From a virus: 47,032 bases of DNA. The translations under genes were made by a program, and so were the position numbers. The stretch covers positions 1-47,032 of the IMG/VR virus record IMGVR_UViG_3300048929_000742. The stretch is one strand, 5' to 3'. How positions within the stretch are numbered: position 1 is the first letter of the stretch; every line of letters starts with the position of its first letter. The notes under the pieces are model-generated. The model had not been told where the DNA came from and made no database searches. It was given only the letters and a program-made list of their open reading frames with translations. Shown here piece after piece: positions 31,025 to 39,116 of this stretch.

Positions 31025-31056
31025 TTGTTTGCGTCTGATCTGTATGCTATTGTCGG
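31025..31056 (+). promoter_or_regulatory. Promoter with operator sites before 31081
   Basis: -35 TTGTTT (31025-31030) and -10 TATTGT (31048-31053) have a 17-bp spacer containing GTCTG (31033) and CTGTATG (31040); TTGTCGG (31050-31056) overlaps the -10. It would give the minor tail genes 31081-32532 their own transcript. Confidence 0.65.
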
Positions 31057-31080
31057 CCCCAAAATCACGGAGCAATCTAC

Positions 31081-31386
31081 ATGGCCTACGCGGACGCAAG
31101 TTATGACCTTTTGAACAACGGCACCGCGACGGGCGCCGGCGTGAACTGGCCCGGCGGTAAGGGCGTTTTCTCGGTCTATAAGGGTACGTTCAGCGGCGCG
31201 ACCGTGAAACTGCAATGGTCGCCAGACGACGGCACGACTTGGCTTGACGTCGATCGTTCGGGCGACAGCTTCGTGACACTGACTGCCGCAGGATCCGGTC
31301 GCTTCGAATTGCCAGCCTGCAAGCTGCGTGCTGCCGTATCGGGTGGCCCACCTTCTGCGATGTTCGCAACGGTTAGAGGTCTTTGA
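31081..31386 (+). CDS. Small beta-rich virion protein
   Basis: The 101-aa product is Gly/Thr/Ser-rich with alternating hydrophobics (KGVFSVYKGTFSGATVKLQW and SPDDGTTWLDVDRSGDSF), suggesting a beta-sandwich like those in minor tail or decoration proteins. GGAG lies eight bases before the ATG. No family certain. Confidence 0.65.
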   Translation: MAYADASYDLLNNGTATGAGVNWPGGKGVFSVYKGTFSGATVKLQWSPDDGTTWLDVDRSGDSFVTLTAAGSGRFELPACKLRAAVSGGPPSAMFATVRGL

Positions 31387-31387
31387 T

Positions 31388-31555
31388 ATGTCGTTGTCGG
31401 GGCCGCTTTCGTCCGGTCTTTCCCTCGCCATGAGCCAGGGCGTGGTCCCTGGTGGGGCGGTGCCGCCAGCGCCTTCCCCCTGGATATTGGCTAGCGGGGT
31501 GTGGAACGACGAAGGTGTTTGGGAAGACGCCGCAATGTGGAAGGACGCACCATAA
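31388..31555 (+). CDS. Short tail-associated protein, 55 aa
   Basis: The start at 31388 has AGAGG about six bases upstream and follows the previous stop by one base. The product begins MSLSGPLSSGLSLAMSQGV and ends with GVWNDEGVWEDAAMWKDAP, with aromatic-Asp repeats. It overlaps the next gene by one base (TAATG). Small proteins of this kind recur beside tail fibre genes; function unknown. Confidence 0.6.
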   Translation: MSLSGPLSSGLSLAMSQGVVPGGAVPPAPSPWILASGVWNDEGVWEDAAMWKDAP

Positions 31556-32352
31556 TGCCTATAATTCAAAACGGTGATAGCGGGGCGGTTGCTCGCACCA
31601 AGATCAATGCAGCAATTCAGGCAGCCGATAGCCTGCTGAAAAGCACGGTATCGGGCGCAAACCCTTCGGCGACGGACGACGCGACACAAGGATACGCCGT
31701 CAACTCAAAGTGGCTAAACTCTTCGACTGGTATAGAATACATTTGTCGGGATGCGACGACAGGCGCGGCGGCTTGGGTAAGGCAGGATAACGCCGATTTC
31801 TTCGGCTATGTCTCAGGCAACTATTATCAGGGCTTGAACACTCTCGTTTCTGCCGGCGCGGCAATCGTCGGCGGGCAGATCAAGTTTCACCCGATCGTCA
31901 TCAAAGAGCGGGTGACGATATCTGAACTCGCGGTTCGCGTGACGACTGCCGAAAGCGGCAAGACGTTTCAGCTTGCAATCTATGCCGCCGACCCGGCCAC
32001 CAAATTGCCTTCAGGCAACGCTCTTGGCGCGACCGGCACCATGTCGGCGGGGACCACAGGCGCAATGAGCGCCACTTTGGCCGGGGGCAGTGTAACGCTC
32101 AATCCGGGGCTCTATTGGGTTGGGATAAATGGGGACACCACAACTGCCGTCTTTCAGGCATTCGGCTCCAACTCAACCTTTATCGCTGCGCTGATTGGCG
32201 GCACAGCGTCACAGGTGGCGTCGGGAACGGCCTCTTCGGTTTCGTTCCTGGGCAGCAACCAAACATTCGGCACTTGGCCCGATCTCACAGGCCAAGGCTT
32301 CAGTCGAGGCAACAACAGCGGCTATGCTGGTATCTTTTTCAAGGTGGCATAA
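31555..32352 (+). CDS. Tail appendage protein
   Basis: The 265-aa product has an N-terminal helix (GDSGAVARTKINAAIQAADS), then NPSATDDATQGYAVNSKWLN and GIEYICRDATTGAAAWVRQD, a motif I recall from phage fibre-tip or appendage proteins, and a long Gly/Ser/Thr-rich beta domain (about residues 90-265). It may form part of the host recognition apparatus with 29178. No catalytic motif. Confidence 0.65.
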   Translation: MPIIQNGDSGAVARTKINAAIQAADSLLKSTVSGANPSATDDATQGYAVNSKWLNSSTGIEYICRDATTGAAAWVRQDNADFFGYVSGNYYQGLNTLVSAGAAIVGGQIKFHPIVIKERVTISELAVRVTTAESGKTFQLAIYAADPATKLPSGNALGATGTMSAGTTGAMSATLAGGSVTLNPGLYWVGINGDTTTAVFQAFGSNSTFIAALIGGTASQVASGTASSVSFLGSNQTFGTWPDLTGQGFSRGNNSGYAGIFFKVA

Positions 32353-32532
32353 ATGGAAGAAGTCGATCTTTATTTGCACTATGATGCCCAGGGTAACATT
32401 ACGGTTTCTGTGGTGTATCCAGAGGGGAATACGAACACGCTTTATGTTCCCCATGATGTCCCGCCTATTGAGCGTGACGAGCGCATAAACGCTTTCCGAG
32501 CTGAACAACAGGCGCTCTTAGACGCCTCCTGA
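32353..32532 (+). CDS. Short protein ending the tail fibre operon, 59 aa
   Basis: The frame starts at the ATG directly after the previous stop (TAAATG) and encodes MEEVDLYLHYDAQGNITVSV with an acidic helical end. Upstream GGTGG is a weak ribosome site, and coupling to the preceding gene is likely. Composition and codon use resemble its neighbours. Function unknown. Confidence 0.6.
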   Translation: MEEVDLYLHYDAQGNITVSVVYPEGNTNTLYVPHDVPPIERDERINAFRAEQQALLDAS

Positions 32533-32566
32533 CCTTTCGTCCGGTAACGGCAACTCTCCGGGCGGT

Positions 32567-34915
32567 CTAATCCTTCCTGTATCGCTTCCCGCGCCAACCG
32601 CCTGCCGTTAACGGCAGGCCTTTCGCCCATGTCGGCAACTCGCAGATCAGCTTTTCGAATTCTGCGAGATTGCCGAAGCTACGCGGCACTTCCGTGATGA
32701 TTTCATCGTAGACCGTGGCGATGATCGGATAGCCCGCTTCTTCCGCCTTGAACATGCCGTTCACCAGCAAATCGCGGGCAATGGCCTGCGTGTTGTTTTC
32801 CGCCAATAGACCGCCATAAAGCGCCGAACGTTCCCATCGCTTCGTCGTCGAGTTGACGCCAAGGAATGTGACCTTGTCGGACGTCCGCCCGTCGATCTTG
32901 ACCAGCTCCATACGCTCGCGCCGCTCGGCGACGTCGCGGTCCATGACTTCCGCGTCAGACCATTCACCATCAGGCAGCAGAACCTTGGCCCATACCTGCG
33001 CTTTCAGCTTCGGGGCGGCGTAGGCAAGGCAGCGGCCGGACGGCAGACGCGCCCACAGGAAACCGTGCTTGACGAGATAGTCGACCTTGGCGGCCCGTGC
33101 CACCGTGCCCGGCTCTTCGACGGCCTGACGGACGGCAGCCTCGAGATCCTTCCACGACTGCGCAATGGCAGAGTTTGCCGATCGCCAGCCTAGCTTAATG
33201 ATCTCGCAGGCGATCCAGGCGTTGCGCGATAGCTCCTTCGTTCCGTAAAGACCGCGCTTCGAATAGCTTTCGTAGGACTTGACGGCCTTCGACTGACGGG
33301 CTTCTTCGGCAGCGGCCCACACCGGTTCGAACAGCGGATCCAGACGCACGCCATAGTTCCGGGCAAAGGTAACGAAGGCCATAACCCCACCACCGAAGGA
33401 CAGGCCCAATTCGGCGGGCTTGCCTACGCCCTGACGCAGCGGGTGTTTCTTCGTAATAATGTCGGTCGTCGTGTTCAGGATCGAGGCGGCCGTTCGACGA
33501 TACATATCGGGCAGGCTCGGGTCAGCGATCAGATCGAAGATCGCCTGAACCTTCCAATCCTCGCCGGACGTCCACGCAATGACGTTGCCTTCGATGTTCG
33601 AAAAGTCGGCCTGCAGCAGATCATGGCCGGGTGCGGCCCAAATGAAGCCGCGGATCGCGTCGGATATCAGGTGTAGCGACCGCCCAAGCATACCGTCTTG
33701 CGTCGGCATGAGAAACCGCGCCAGCTCGGGCGCGGTCGGCGCAGGCTGTTCCGGGTAAAGGAAGGCCAACAGTTCGGGGTCTTCGCGGCGGAAGGCTTCG
33801 AACAGCAGATCAGTACGGGGCTTGTTGTCGTCATAGACCTTGCGCGGGCGCGGAAGGTTGTTCCAGTTCACGCCGACGCTCTGCGTGCGGCCTGTGCCTG
33901 CCTGGTGATAGATGAAGCCGCCGCGCACGCGTCCGTCAGCGCTGGCGCGGTCCAGCATGGCCTGTAGCTTCGAAACGGACGTCTTTGCGGCTTCCTGCCG
34001 GATCTCGAGCGCACGGCGAACGTCAGCCGGGAGATCGTCGCTTTCCAGCAGATCGGTTATCTCTGCCTTGCCGGCGGATTGCATGACCGCTGTTTCTTCA
34101 TAGTCGTTCGACATGAGCCCCGGGCGAACACCCAAGCGGCTGTTCACCCACTCGACGAGTTTTCCGGGCGTGGAACAGTTCTTGACCGCGCCGCCTGTGA
34201 CCTGTCGCATTTCGCGGTCAAGCGCAGTCTTTGCCTTTTCGGCCAGCCGCAACGCAGCGTGGGCGCTTTTGCGATCGATGCGTATCCCGCGCCGGTTGAT
34301 CAATTCGGTTAGCTGCCACACGGCCTGTTCGGCATTGGACAGCGGGACCATGCGCTTGTCGGCAGCAGCTTCGACGATGACGTCCTGATCGCGGTAGTCC
34401 TGAAATTTGGTGTAGTCTTCCGGAAACTCTTCCGGCTCGTTGAAATAGACGCCGTTCGGGTCTTCGCCCTTGCGGGGTTTGCGCGGGATCGAAAACAGCT
34501 TGATAAGCCGCGAGCCCTCTTTGTCCTTGCGCGCTTCCAGCCCAAGCGCTTCCGCCAGCCCCGTGACGGCGCCCTTCGTATCCAGTGCGCGCGGCAGCGA
34601 CATGGCGGCAGCAGTGGCCGCTGTACAGCGGAACTGCTCGTAACGGGGCATCGGCCAGCCAAGGTTCCGGTGCAGCCATTCGAAGCATTGGATTTCAAAG
34701 CCCGCATTGTGCGCGGATATCACGGCGTCGTCGTCGATGGCCCGGCGCAGATCGTCCGGCAACCGCTGCCCGTAATCCCAACGGCGCATCGGTCCGTGGT
34801 TGATCTGATAGGATCCGCCGAGAACGCGGGCGTGCGGGCTTTCGAAATACTTGTAGACACCGAGCTTGATCGGCACGTCGCTGCGGGTTTCAAAATCGAT
34901 TTCGACGCCAGTCAT
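32567..34915 (-). CDS. Family A DNA polymerase with 3'-5' exonuclease domain
   Basis: The 782-aa protein has an N-terminal DEDD exonuclease (Exo I VEIDFETRS at residue 4; later acidic motifs including YRDQDVIVEA) and a family A polymerase domain: motif A LLQADFSNIEGNVIAW, motif B region KHPLRQGVGKPAELGLSFGG and motif C TVYDEII, where most relatives have VHDE. DFS-IE in motif A is a known phage variant of DYSQIE. It copies the phage genome, probably with the Prim-Pol, helicase and SSB-like proteins. Last gene of its operon, overlapping the methyltransferase by four bases. It lacks the Val-Phe tail shared by its neighbours. Confidence 0.9.
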   Translation of the reverse strand: MTGVEIDFETRSDVPIKLGVYKYFESPHARVLGGSYQINHGPMRRWDYGQRLPDDLRRAIDDDAVISAHNAGFEIQCFEWLHRNLGWPMPRYEQFRCTAATAAAMSLPRALDTKGAVTGLAEALGLEARKDKEGSRLIKLFSIPRKPRKGEDPNGVYFNEPEEFPEDYTKFQDYRDQDVIVEAAADKRMVPLSNAEQAVWQLTELINRRGIRIDRKSAHAALRLAEKAKTALDREMRQVTGGAVKNCSTPGKLVEWVNSRLGVRPGLMSNDYEETAVMQSAGKAEITDLLESDDLPADVRRALEIRQEAAKTSVSKLQAMLDRASADGRVRGGFIYHQAGTGRTQSVGVNWNNLPRPRKVYDDNKPRTDLLFEAFRREDPELLAFLYPEQPAPTAPELARFLMPTQDGMLGRSLHLISDAIRGFIWAAPGHDLLQADFSNIEGNVIAWTSGEDWKVQAIFDLIADPSLPDMYRRTAASILNTTTDIITKKHPLRQGVGKPAELGLSFGGGVMAFVTFARNYGVRLDPLFEPVWAAAEEARQSKAVKSYESYSKRGLYGTKELSRNAWIACEIIKLGWRSANSAIAQSWKDLEAAVRQAVEEPGTVARAAKVDYLVKHGFLWARLPSGRCLAYAAPKLKAQVWAKVLLPDGEWSDAEVMDRDVAERRERMELVKIDGRTSDKVTFLGVNSTTKRWERSALYGGLLAENNTQAIARDLLVNGMFKAEEAGYPIIATVYDEIITEVPRSFGNLAEFEKLICELPTWAKGLPLTAGGWRGKRYRKD
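32600..32619 (+). terminator. 20-bp palindrome, possible terminator of the tail unit
   Basis: A perfect palindrome with centre GTTAAC lies inside the 3' end of the DNA polymerase gene, 68 bases after the last + strand stop, and is followed on + by CTTTCG. It may end the tail fibre transcript against the opposing operon; the short T-run makes this uncertain. Confidence 0.35.
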
Positions 34916-35664
34916 GCGAATACGTCCTGTTGGCTGTAATGGGTTTTTGGAATGGCGGATAGGCGAGCGGCCGCTTTAGCTGCGAAGGTTTCATCCAGTT
35001 CTATGCCGATGAAGTTTCTGCCGGTTGCGAGCGCCGCAGCGCCGGTGGTTCCGCTTCCGCAAGCGAAGTCCAAGATCAGATCGCCCGGACTCGAGTATGT
35101 GCGCAGGAGATATTCGAACCACTCAACAGGCTTTTGCGTCGGGTGAAACTTGCCCGGATCGTCGTTATTCATCACCGGAAAGCGCTGAACGGTGCGCGGA
35201 TAACGGCTTGTGCTGCCGCCGTAGGTGGTCGGCTTTTGGCTGCCGTAAACGGGCGTGAAGCCGGTCCGGTTTGCGAAGTTTCCGGGCTTATGGCCTTCTG
35301 TCATCTGCGGCTGGTAAAGCGGCTGCCGATCGCAGAAAACGATCGTATCTTCATGCGCCCGCAATGGAGCTCGGTTGGCGTTCAGATGGCCGCTTGCCTT
35401 GTTCTTTTCCCAAACCCAATGATGACGAAATTCTTTTATGTTGCTCGCGACTAGAACAGCCGTGAAAGGCATGCAAGCGGTGAAGACGATAGGCGCCCCC
35501 GGCTTGCGAATGCGTTTCAATACAGGCCATAGCTCATTCAGCGGGATTATTTCGTCCCAAGAACACTGTGTCGTTCCATAGGGTGGGTCGCAGAATATGC
35601 CGTCGACTGATGCGGACGGCATATTCTGCATGATTGGCAAACAGTCGCCTTGAAGGATCTGCAT
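34912..35664 (-). CDS. DNA N6-adenine or N4-cytosine methyltransferase
   Basis: The 250-aa product has motif IV DPPYG (residues about 26-30) before motif I LDFACGSGTTGAAAL (about 205-219), the beta-class order, and the FHPTQKPVEWFEYLLR segment. The DPPY tetrad marks amino-methyltransferases. No restriction partner lies nearby, so it is an orphan enzyme that could protect phage DNA or mimic host marks. It ends DVFA, a version of the shared tail, after a short linker. Confidence 0.85.
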   Translation of the reverse strand: MQILQGDCLPIMQNMPSASVDGIFCDPPYGTTQCSWDEIIPLNELWPVLKRIRKPGAPIVFTACMPFTAVLVASNIKEFRHHWVWEKNKASGHLNANRAPLRAHEDTIVFCDRQPLYQPQMTEGHKPGNFANRTGFTPVYGSQKPTTYGGSTSRYPRTVQRFPVMNNDDPGKFHPTQKPVEWFEYLLRTYSSPGDLILDFACGSGTTGAAALATGRNFIGIELDETFAAKAAARLSAIPKTHYSQQDVFA

Positions 35665-36492
35665 TTAGTGCGGTCCTGTCTGAACGTATTGCTTGATCTG
35701 ATCTCTCATCGAATTGGCGAAGAGCGTCAGTGCGACGGTTATTCCCGTGACCGGGGCGACTGCGATTTCCTGCACGCACTTGGCGCGCTCGCTGGTCTTT
35801 GCGACGGCAACGGCTGCGGCTTTGTCGGCAGCAGCAGCTGTCGCGTCCTGCGCCCGTAGCGCTGTGCATTTCTGCTGCTCGTCAGCCCGCGCGGCGGCGA
35901 CCGCTTGAGAAAGGGCCGTCGCTGCGGCGGCAGCGTCTTGTTGACGCAGGGTTGTGCATTTGGCCTGTTCATCTGTCCGCGCTGCTGCGACGGCCTTTGC
36001 CTTGTCGCTGACAGCTGCCGTGGCGTCCTGTTGACGGAGCGTGGCGCACTTCTGCTGCTCGTCGGCACGAGCTGCGGCAACGGCCTGATTTTGTGCGTTC
36101 GCGGCGGCTGTGGCGTCTTGCTGGCGGAACGTGGTGCACTTCTGCTGCTCGTCGGCGCGGGCGGCAGCGACGGCTTTATCTTGCGCCTGTCTGGCGTCCG
36201 TAGCGGCCTTGTCGGCGGCGATCCTGGCGGCTGCGCGTTCATCCTCCCGCGCCGCGGCAATTGCTCTTTGCAGGGCCGTTGCATCGGTCTGGCGCTGTGC
36301 GTCGACCTGTTCCTGCATGGCGGTCATTTCGGCGGCGCGCTCGGTACGCATATCGTTGACGGTTGCCGCAACGGCTGCCCGGATCCGCTCTTGAACGACG
36401 GTGCTTTCCGGGCCTGACACGACTTGGTTGATGATCGGGTATATGCTGGCGATAATGCGCTTCGTGCGCTCTTCAGGGGTTAGATGGCTCAT
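35665..36492 (-). CDS. Ala-rich coiled-coil protein with 30-residue Cys repeats
   Basis: The 275-aa product has a helical N-terminal domain (residues 1-75) and then five or six 30-residue repeats of the form KAVAAARADEQQKCTTLRQQ plus DATAAA, with Cys at residues 119, 149, 179, 209 and 239, exactly 30 apart. A short hydrophobic segment (ITVALTLFANSM) and a basic end follow. A long rod-like coiled coil, perhaps cross-linked or binding a metal, is likely. It sits between two methyltransferase genes with a four-base overlap to one. Function unknown. Confidence 0.65.
   Translation of the reverse strand: MSHLTPEERTKRIIASIYPIINQVVSGPESTVVQERIRAAVAATVNDMRTERAAEMTAMQEQVDAQRQTDATALQRAIAAAREDERAAARIAADKAATDARQAQDKAVAAARADEQQKCTTFRQQDATAAANAQNQAVAAARADEQQKCATLRQQDATAAVSDKAKAVAAARTDEQAKCTTLRQQDAAAAATALSQAVAAARADEQQKCTALRAQDATAAAADKAAAVAVAKTSERAKCVQEIAVAPVTGITVALTLFANSMRDQIKQYVQTGPH
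35773..36267 (-). repeat. 90-bp in-frame repeats with periodic Cys codon
   Basis: Units cover residues 76-105, 106-135, 136-165, 166-195, 196-225 and a degenerate 226-240. Units 2-5 keep AVAAAR(A/T)DEQ(Q/A)KC almost unchanged; unit 1 has lost the Cys. Confidence 0.85.
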
Positions 36493-37685
36493 CCGAATAC
36501 GTCCTGTCTGTTTTGAGGTTCCACGTTGGCCGCAAAATCATACACCGAAATCAGCCGAAAACGTTCTGCTTCGGTTTCGATAAACGCTTCGATGAAGCCC
36601 TGCGCTTGCTCGGCATTGATTGCATTGCCGTAACCGCGCAGTCGTCCCACGCGGGCGGCAGCCCCATGAGCCAGCGGGAATGTGCCGGGTTCAACTGGCC
36701 GCCACTTTCCATCCCGGCAGAAGAGCCAGTCAGCAGCTCGCCAGAGGCCGTTAGTCGGGCCGGTTCCGGGTTGATGCGCAAATTCGCCACCACCATTTCG
36801 TTCAACGGTCGGGCGTTCTCTCCCCATCGATCGTGAGTCGCCCCCTTCCAATCCCTGGACGCCGCTGTAGGCCAGCCCGACAAGGCCGTTGCCATGTTCA
36901 GCGTCACGTTCGGGCCGAACGGATCGCCCCCGTAGCCCCGCTTCGCGTCGGTCGTCGTCGTCGTCGTCGTCGTCGGCCACCCCGCCAACAGCGCAAAGTC
37001 CATCAAGTCGTTGCTGCGTTCCGGGTTCAGCGCCCGTTTCATCTGTCCGCCGCCCGAACCGTCCGAACTCTGTGGCGTCGGCCAGCTCGACATCTGCGCG
37101 AGTTGCGGCAAACTGCTGCCCGACATTCCGTCCGTTATGCCCACTCCTGCCCGCTCCCCGTCCGTCGCCGACGGCGTCGTCCAGCCTTTGCGCGATCCAG
37201 TAGAGCCGCTGTCTGATATGGGGCGCGCCGAAGCCCGCAGCGCAGGTATCAACCGCGCCGAAGGCGTAGCCCGTTCCTTCCATGTCAGCTTGTACAAGGT
37301 CGAGCCAAGCAAGGCCGTCCTTGCTCGCAACCTGCTCGCCAGCGACGACTGCAGGGCTGCACTCGCGGATGAGATAGTGGAAGAAGGGCCATAGGTGCCG
37401 CTCGTCATCAAACCCGCCTCCTTTGCCTGCCGCGCTGAAAGGTTGGCATGGGCAAGAGCCGGTCCAGATCGGTCTGTCGTCGGGCCATCCGGCTCGTCGC
37501 AGGGCATACGACCAGACGCCAATTCCTGCGAAGAAATGGCATTGCGTGTATTTTCTAAGGTCGTCGGGTCGAACATCGACAATGCTCCTGGTGTCCACGT
37601 CGCCGGGTGCGATATGCCCGGCCTTGATCAGCTCGCGTAGCCACGCGGCGGCAAAAGGATCGATCTCGTTATAATAGGCCGTCAT
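36489..37685 (-). CDS. DNA cytosine-C5 methyltransferase
   Basis: The 398-aa product has motif [18 protein letters not shown] (residues about 51-67), motif [18 protein letters not shown] with catalytic Cys, motif VI EQVAS, motif [14 protein letters not shown] and motifs [21 protein letters not shown]. Between them lies a long variable region including an Asp8 run. It methylates cytosine, probably as an orphan protective enzyme. The end RQDVFG is the shared tail. A second gene (36551-37576) is encoded in another frame, which may explain the unusual composition of the variable region. Overlaps both neighbours by ATGA. Confidence 0.85.
   Translation of the reverse strand: MTAYYNEIDPFAAAWLRELIKAGHIAPGDVDTRSIVDVRPDDLRKYTQCHFFAGIGVWSYALRRAGWPDDRPIWTGSCPCQPFSAAGKGGGFDDERHLWPFFHYLIRECSPAVVAGEQVASKDGLAWLDLVQADMEGTGYAFGAVDTCAAGFGAPHIRQRLYWIAQRLDDAVGDGRGAGRSGHNGRNVGQQFAATRADVELADATEFGRFGRRTDETGAEPGTQQRLDGLCAVGGVADDDDDDDDRREAGLRGRSVRPERDAEHGNGLVGLAYSGVQGLEGGDSRSMGRERPTVERNGGGEFAHQPGTGPTNGLWRAADWLFCRDGKWRPVEPGTFPLAHGAAARVGRLRGYGNAINAEQAQGFIEAFIETEAERFRLISVYDFAANVEPQNRQDVFG
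36551..37576 (-). CDS. Overprinted gene inside the cytosine methyltransferase gene
   Basis: A 341-codon frame, shifted by one base against the methyltransferase frame, starts at ATG 37576 with AGGAG eight bases upstream (37585-37589). The product is Ser/Pro/Thr-rich with [32 protein letters not shown], several WPT motifs and [14 protein letters not shown] with [18 protein letters not shown] recall similar proteins as common phage entries misannotated as methyltransferases. It ends QNVFG, the same tail as its neighbours but with different codons (GTT TTC GGC). Own ribosome site, length and tail argue that it is expressed. Function unknown. Confidence 0.7.
   Translation of the reverse strand: MFDPTTLENTRNAISSQELASGRMPCDEPDGPTTDRSGPALAHANLSARQAKEAGLMTSGTYGPSSTISSASAALQSSLASRLRARTALLGSTLYKLTWKERATPSARLIPALRASARPISDSGSTGSRKGWTTPSATDGERAGVGITDGMSGSSLPQLAQMSSWPTPQSSDGSGGGQMKRALNPERSNDLMDFALLAGWPTTTTTTTTDAKRGYGGDPFGPNVTLNMATALSGWPTAASRDWKGATHDRWGENARPLNEMVVANLRINPEPARLTASGELLTGSSAGMESGGQLNPAHSRWLMGLPPAWDDCAVTAMQSMPSKRRASSKRLSKPKQNVFG
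36951..36974. repeat. (GTC)8 trinucleotide repeat
   Basis: Eight perfect GTC units encode Asp8 in the methyltransferase and Thr8 in the overprinted frame. Because the unit is three bases, length changes keep both frames open. Confidence 0.95.
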
Positions 37686-37903
37686 CCGAATACGTCCTCG
37701 TCGATCATGGCGGGCTTCTTCGGTTCAAGTGCCAGACGTAGAGCCTGCGCGGGGTCCGGGTCGCATCCGACGTCCCACGGTCCCATGAGCGCGCCATGAA
37801 ATTTCGTTATCGCCTGCCAACCGCCGACGCTTTCGCGAAGTACAATTTCAGAAAGGCCACGCTCGGCGGCCTTCCCGATCAGGTCGTCGAGCGTGTCTGT
37901 CAT
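37682..37903 (-). CDS. Small early protein with DVFG tail
   Basis: The 73-aa product has TLDDLIGKAAERGLSEIVLR, GGWQAITKF and DPDPAQALRLAL, a fold reminiscent of small phage proteins of unknown function that share a G(G/R)WQA core. The end is IDEDVFG. ATGA overlaps at both ends show tight coupling in the operon. No role known. Confidence 0.65.
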   Translation of the reverse strand: MTDTLDDLIGKAAERGLSEIVLRESVGGWQAITKFHGALMGPWDVGCDPDPAQALRLALEPKKPAMIDEDVFG

Positions 37904-38190
37904 TTCGCACCTAAAAGCAGCTGCGCTTTTGCGGCTTCAAGCGGCACCGCGCCCCGAACTGTGTTGAAGCACATGCGACCGAGATCGTCACGGAAGAGCG
38001 GGCGGCTCGTCGTCAGGAAGTCCAAGCGGGCTTTCGCTTTCGTCAACGAACCATCCGCCATGATACGGGCGTAGCCGCCGCCCGCCTTCACGAACAGATA
38101 TCCGTCGCGTTCGGCCAGTGTCGTCTGCTTGAAAATGCCGTTCTCGACGATAATGGCGCCTTCGCCTTCGATGTCCTTGAAGAAGCTCAT
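37900..38190 (-). CDS. Small unknown early protein
   Basis: The 96-aa product has an N-terminal strand-rich part (GEGAIIVENGIFKQTTLAER, DGYLFVKAGGGYARI) and a helical C-terminus (VPLEAAKAQLLLGAK). It lacks the Val-Phe tail, unlike the two neighbouring proteins. It overlaps both neighbours by four bases. No family recognised. Confidence 0.65.
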   Translation of the reverse strand: MSFFKDIEGEGAIIVENGIFKQTTLAERDGYLFVKAGGGYARIMADGSLTKAKARLDFLTTSRPLFRDDLGRMCFNTVRGAVPLEAAKAQLLLGAK

Positions 38191-38759
38191 TCGAAGACCC
38201 CCGCAGCACTGACGGGTTCTTGTGCCGACGCCCTGCCCTTGCGCACGGCGGCAGCGACAAGCGCGACCTGGTGGATCGTGTCGTCAAGCGCATTGTGATG
38301 GATGCGCTTGCGCTGCAGATCGCGGGTGTCGAAGTTGAACACGTCGTAGACCGTGCGCGTGTCGCGGACGTTGTAGAAGCGCCACGGCACTTTCGCATCG
38401 AAGCGAGCATATGCGGCTTCCAGCAAGACAGGGTCGAAGTTTGCGCCCTGCGCCCAAACGATGGAAGCGCCCTGATAGCGGAACCACTTGTCGAATTCGC
38501 GCAGCGCATGTTTCAACGGCTGCGGGTCGACGAGAAAGGCGTCGCGGGCTTCCTTCGACTGTTCAGACCACCATTTCTCCGTCGCCGGATCAACAGTGAG
38601 GCCAGCGTCCAGGCATGACTGCCTGTCGATGTTGACGTAGAATTGGGCGTTGATTTCGCCGGTCAGGGCGAAGCTTACAGCGCCGATGGATCGAAGAGCG
38701 CTTCCGGGCGTCGTGCCGAGCGTTTCGATATCAAGCATGATGTTCGGTGTCTTTGTCAT
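38187..38759 (-). CDS. DnaQ-like 3'-5' exonuclease
   Basis: The 190-aa product has Exo I IMLDIETLGTTPGSALRSIG (residue about 7), Exo II region WAQGANFDPVLLEAAY and Exo III HHNALDDTIHQVAL with the His-Asp pair, the DEDDh pattern also seen in phage T4 DexA-type and RNase T-like nucleases. All four acidic residues are present. It may degrade host DNA or trim ends during replication or recombination. C-terminus AAGVFE carries the shared tail after a short linker. Confidence 0.82.
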   Translation of the reverse strand: MTKTPNIMLDIETLGTTPGSALRSIGAVSFALTGEINAQFYVNIDRQSCLDAGLTVDPATEKWWSEQSKEARDAFLVDPQPLKHALREFDKWFRYQGASIVWAQGANFDPVLLEAAYARFDAKVPWRFYNVRDTRTVYDVFNFDTRDLQRKRIHHNALDDTIHQVALVAAAVRKGRASAQEPVSAAGVFE

Positions 38760-39043
38760 CCGAAGACCCCACCCATTCCAAGCGCGTCCAAATAGAGATC
38801 GAGGACCGCCATGCGGTTTTGGCGGTCTTCGGTGTTTTGCTTGCGCAGACGAATAATCTCGCGGATCACCTTGTCGTCGTAGCCCTTGCCTTTTGCCTCG
38901 CTGAGCACGTCTTTGATGTCGCTGCCGATCGCGGCTTTCTCTTCTTCCAACCGCTCGATGCGCTCGACGATCGTGCGCAATTCGTCGGCGGCAACTTTCT
39001 GCGTATCGTTCGGCCTTTCCTTGCCGTCTGATGTCGATGCCAT
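38756..39043 (-). CDS. GapR/DUF2312 homologue
   Basis: The 95-aa product is a full-length DUF2312 protein: ADELRTIVERIERLEEEKAA, DIKDVLSEAKGKGYDDKVIR and IIRLRKQNTEDRQNRMAVLD, ending LYLDALGMGGVFG. GapR of alphaproteobacteria clamps overtwisted AT-rich DNA and aids replication fork progress. Family members I recall end about at ALGM; the extra GGVFG is the tail shared by other early proteins of this phage. AAGGAG stands before the ATG at 39043, and operators lie just upstream. Confidence 0.88.
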   Translation of the reverse strand: MASTSDGKERPNDTQKVAADELRTIVERIERLEEEKAAIGSDIKDVLSEAKGKGYDDKVIREIIRLRKQNTEDRQNRMAVLDLYLDALGMGGVFG

Positions 39044-39060
39044 TTCAAGTCTCCTTGTGA

Positions 39061-39113
39061 TTGTCGGTTGACAACGGCCTTTGTAGGCCGTTGTCGGTCG
39101 CAGTATCAGACAA
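39061..39113. promoter_or_regulatory. Operator array upstream of the GapR-like gene
   Basis: TTGTCGG (39061), TTGTAGG (39081) and TTGTCGG (39091) are in helical phase (20 and 10 bp); CAGACAA (39107) faces them. On the - strand TACAAA (39080-39085) could be a -10, but no good -35 is seen at 16-18 bp. The sites sit 18 bases from the GapR start. Confidence 0.55.
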
Positions 39114-39116
39114 ATA

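Noticed and set aside
32567-34915. Possible inactive polymerase because motif C reads YDE and motif A DFS
   Set aside because: The catalytic Asp and Glu residues are all present; these variants occur in phage family A polymerases.
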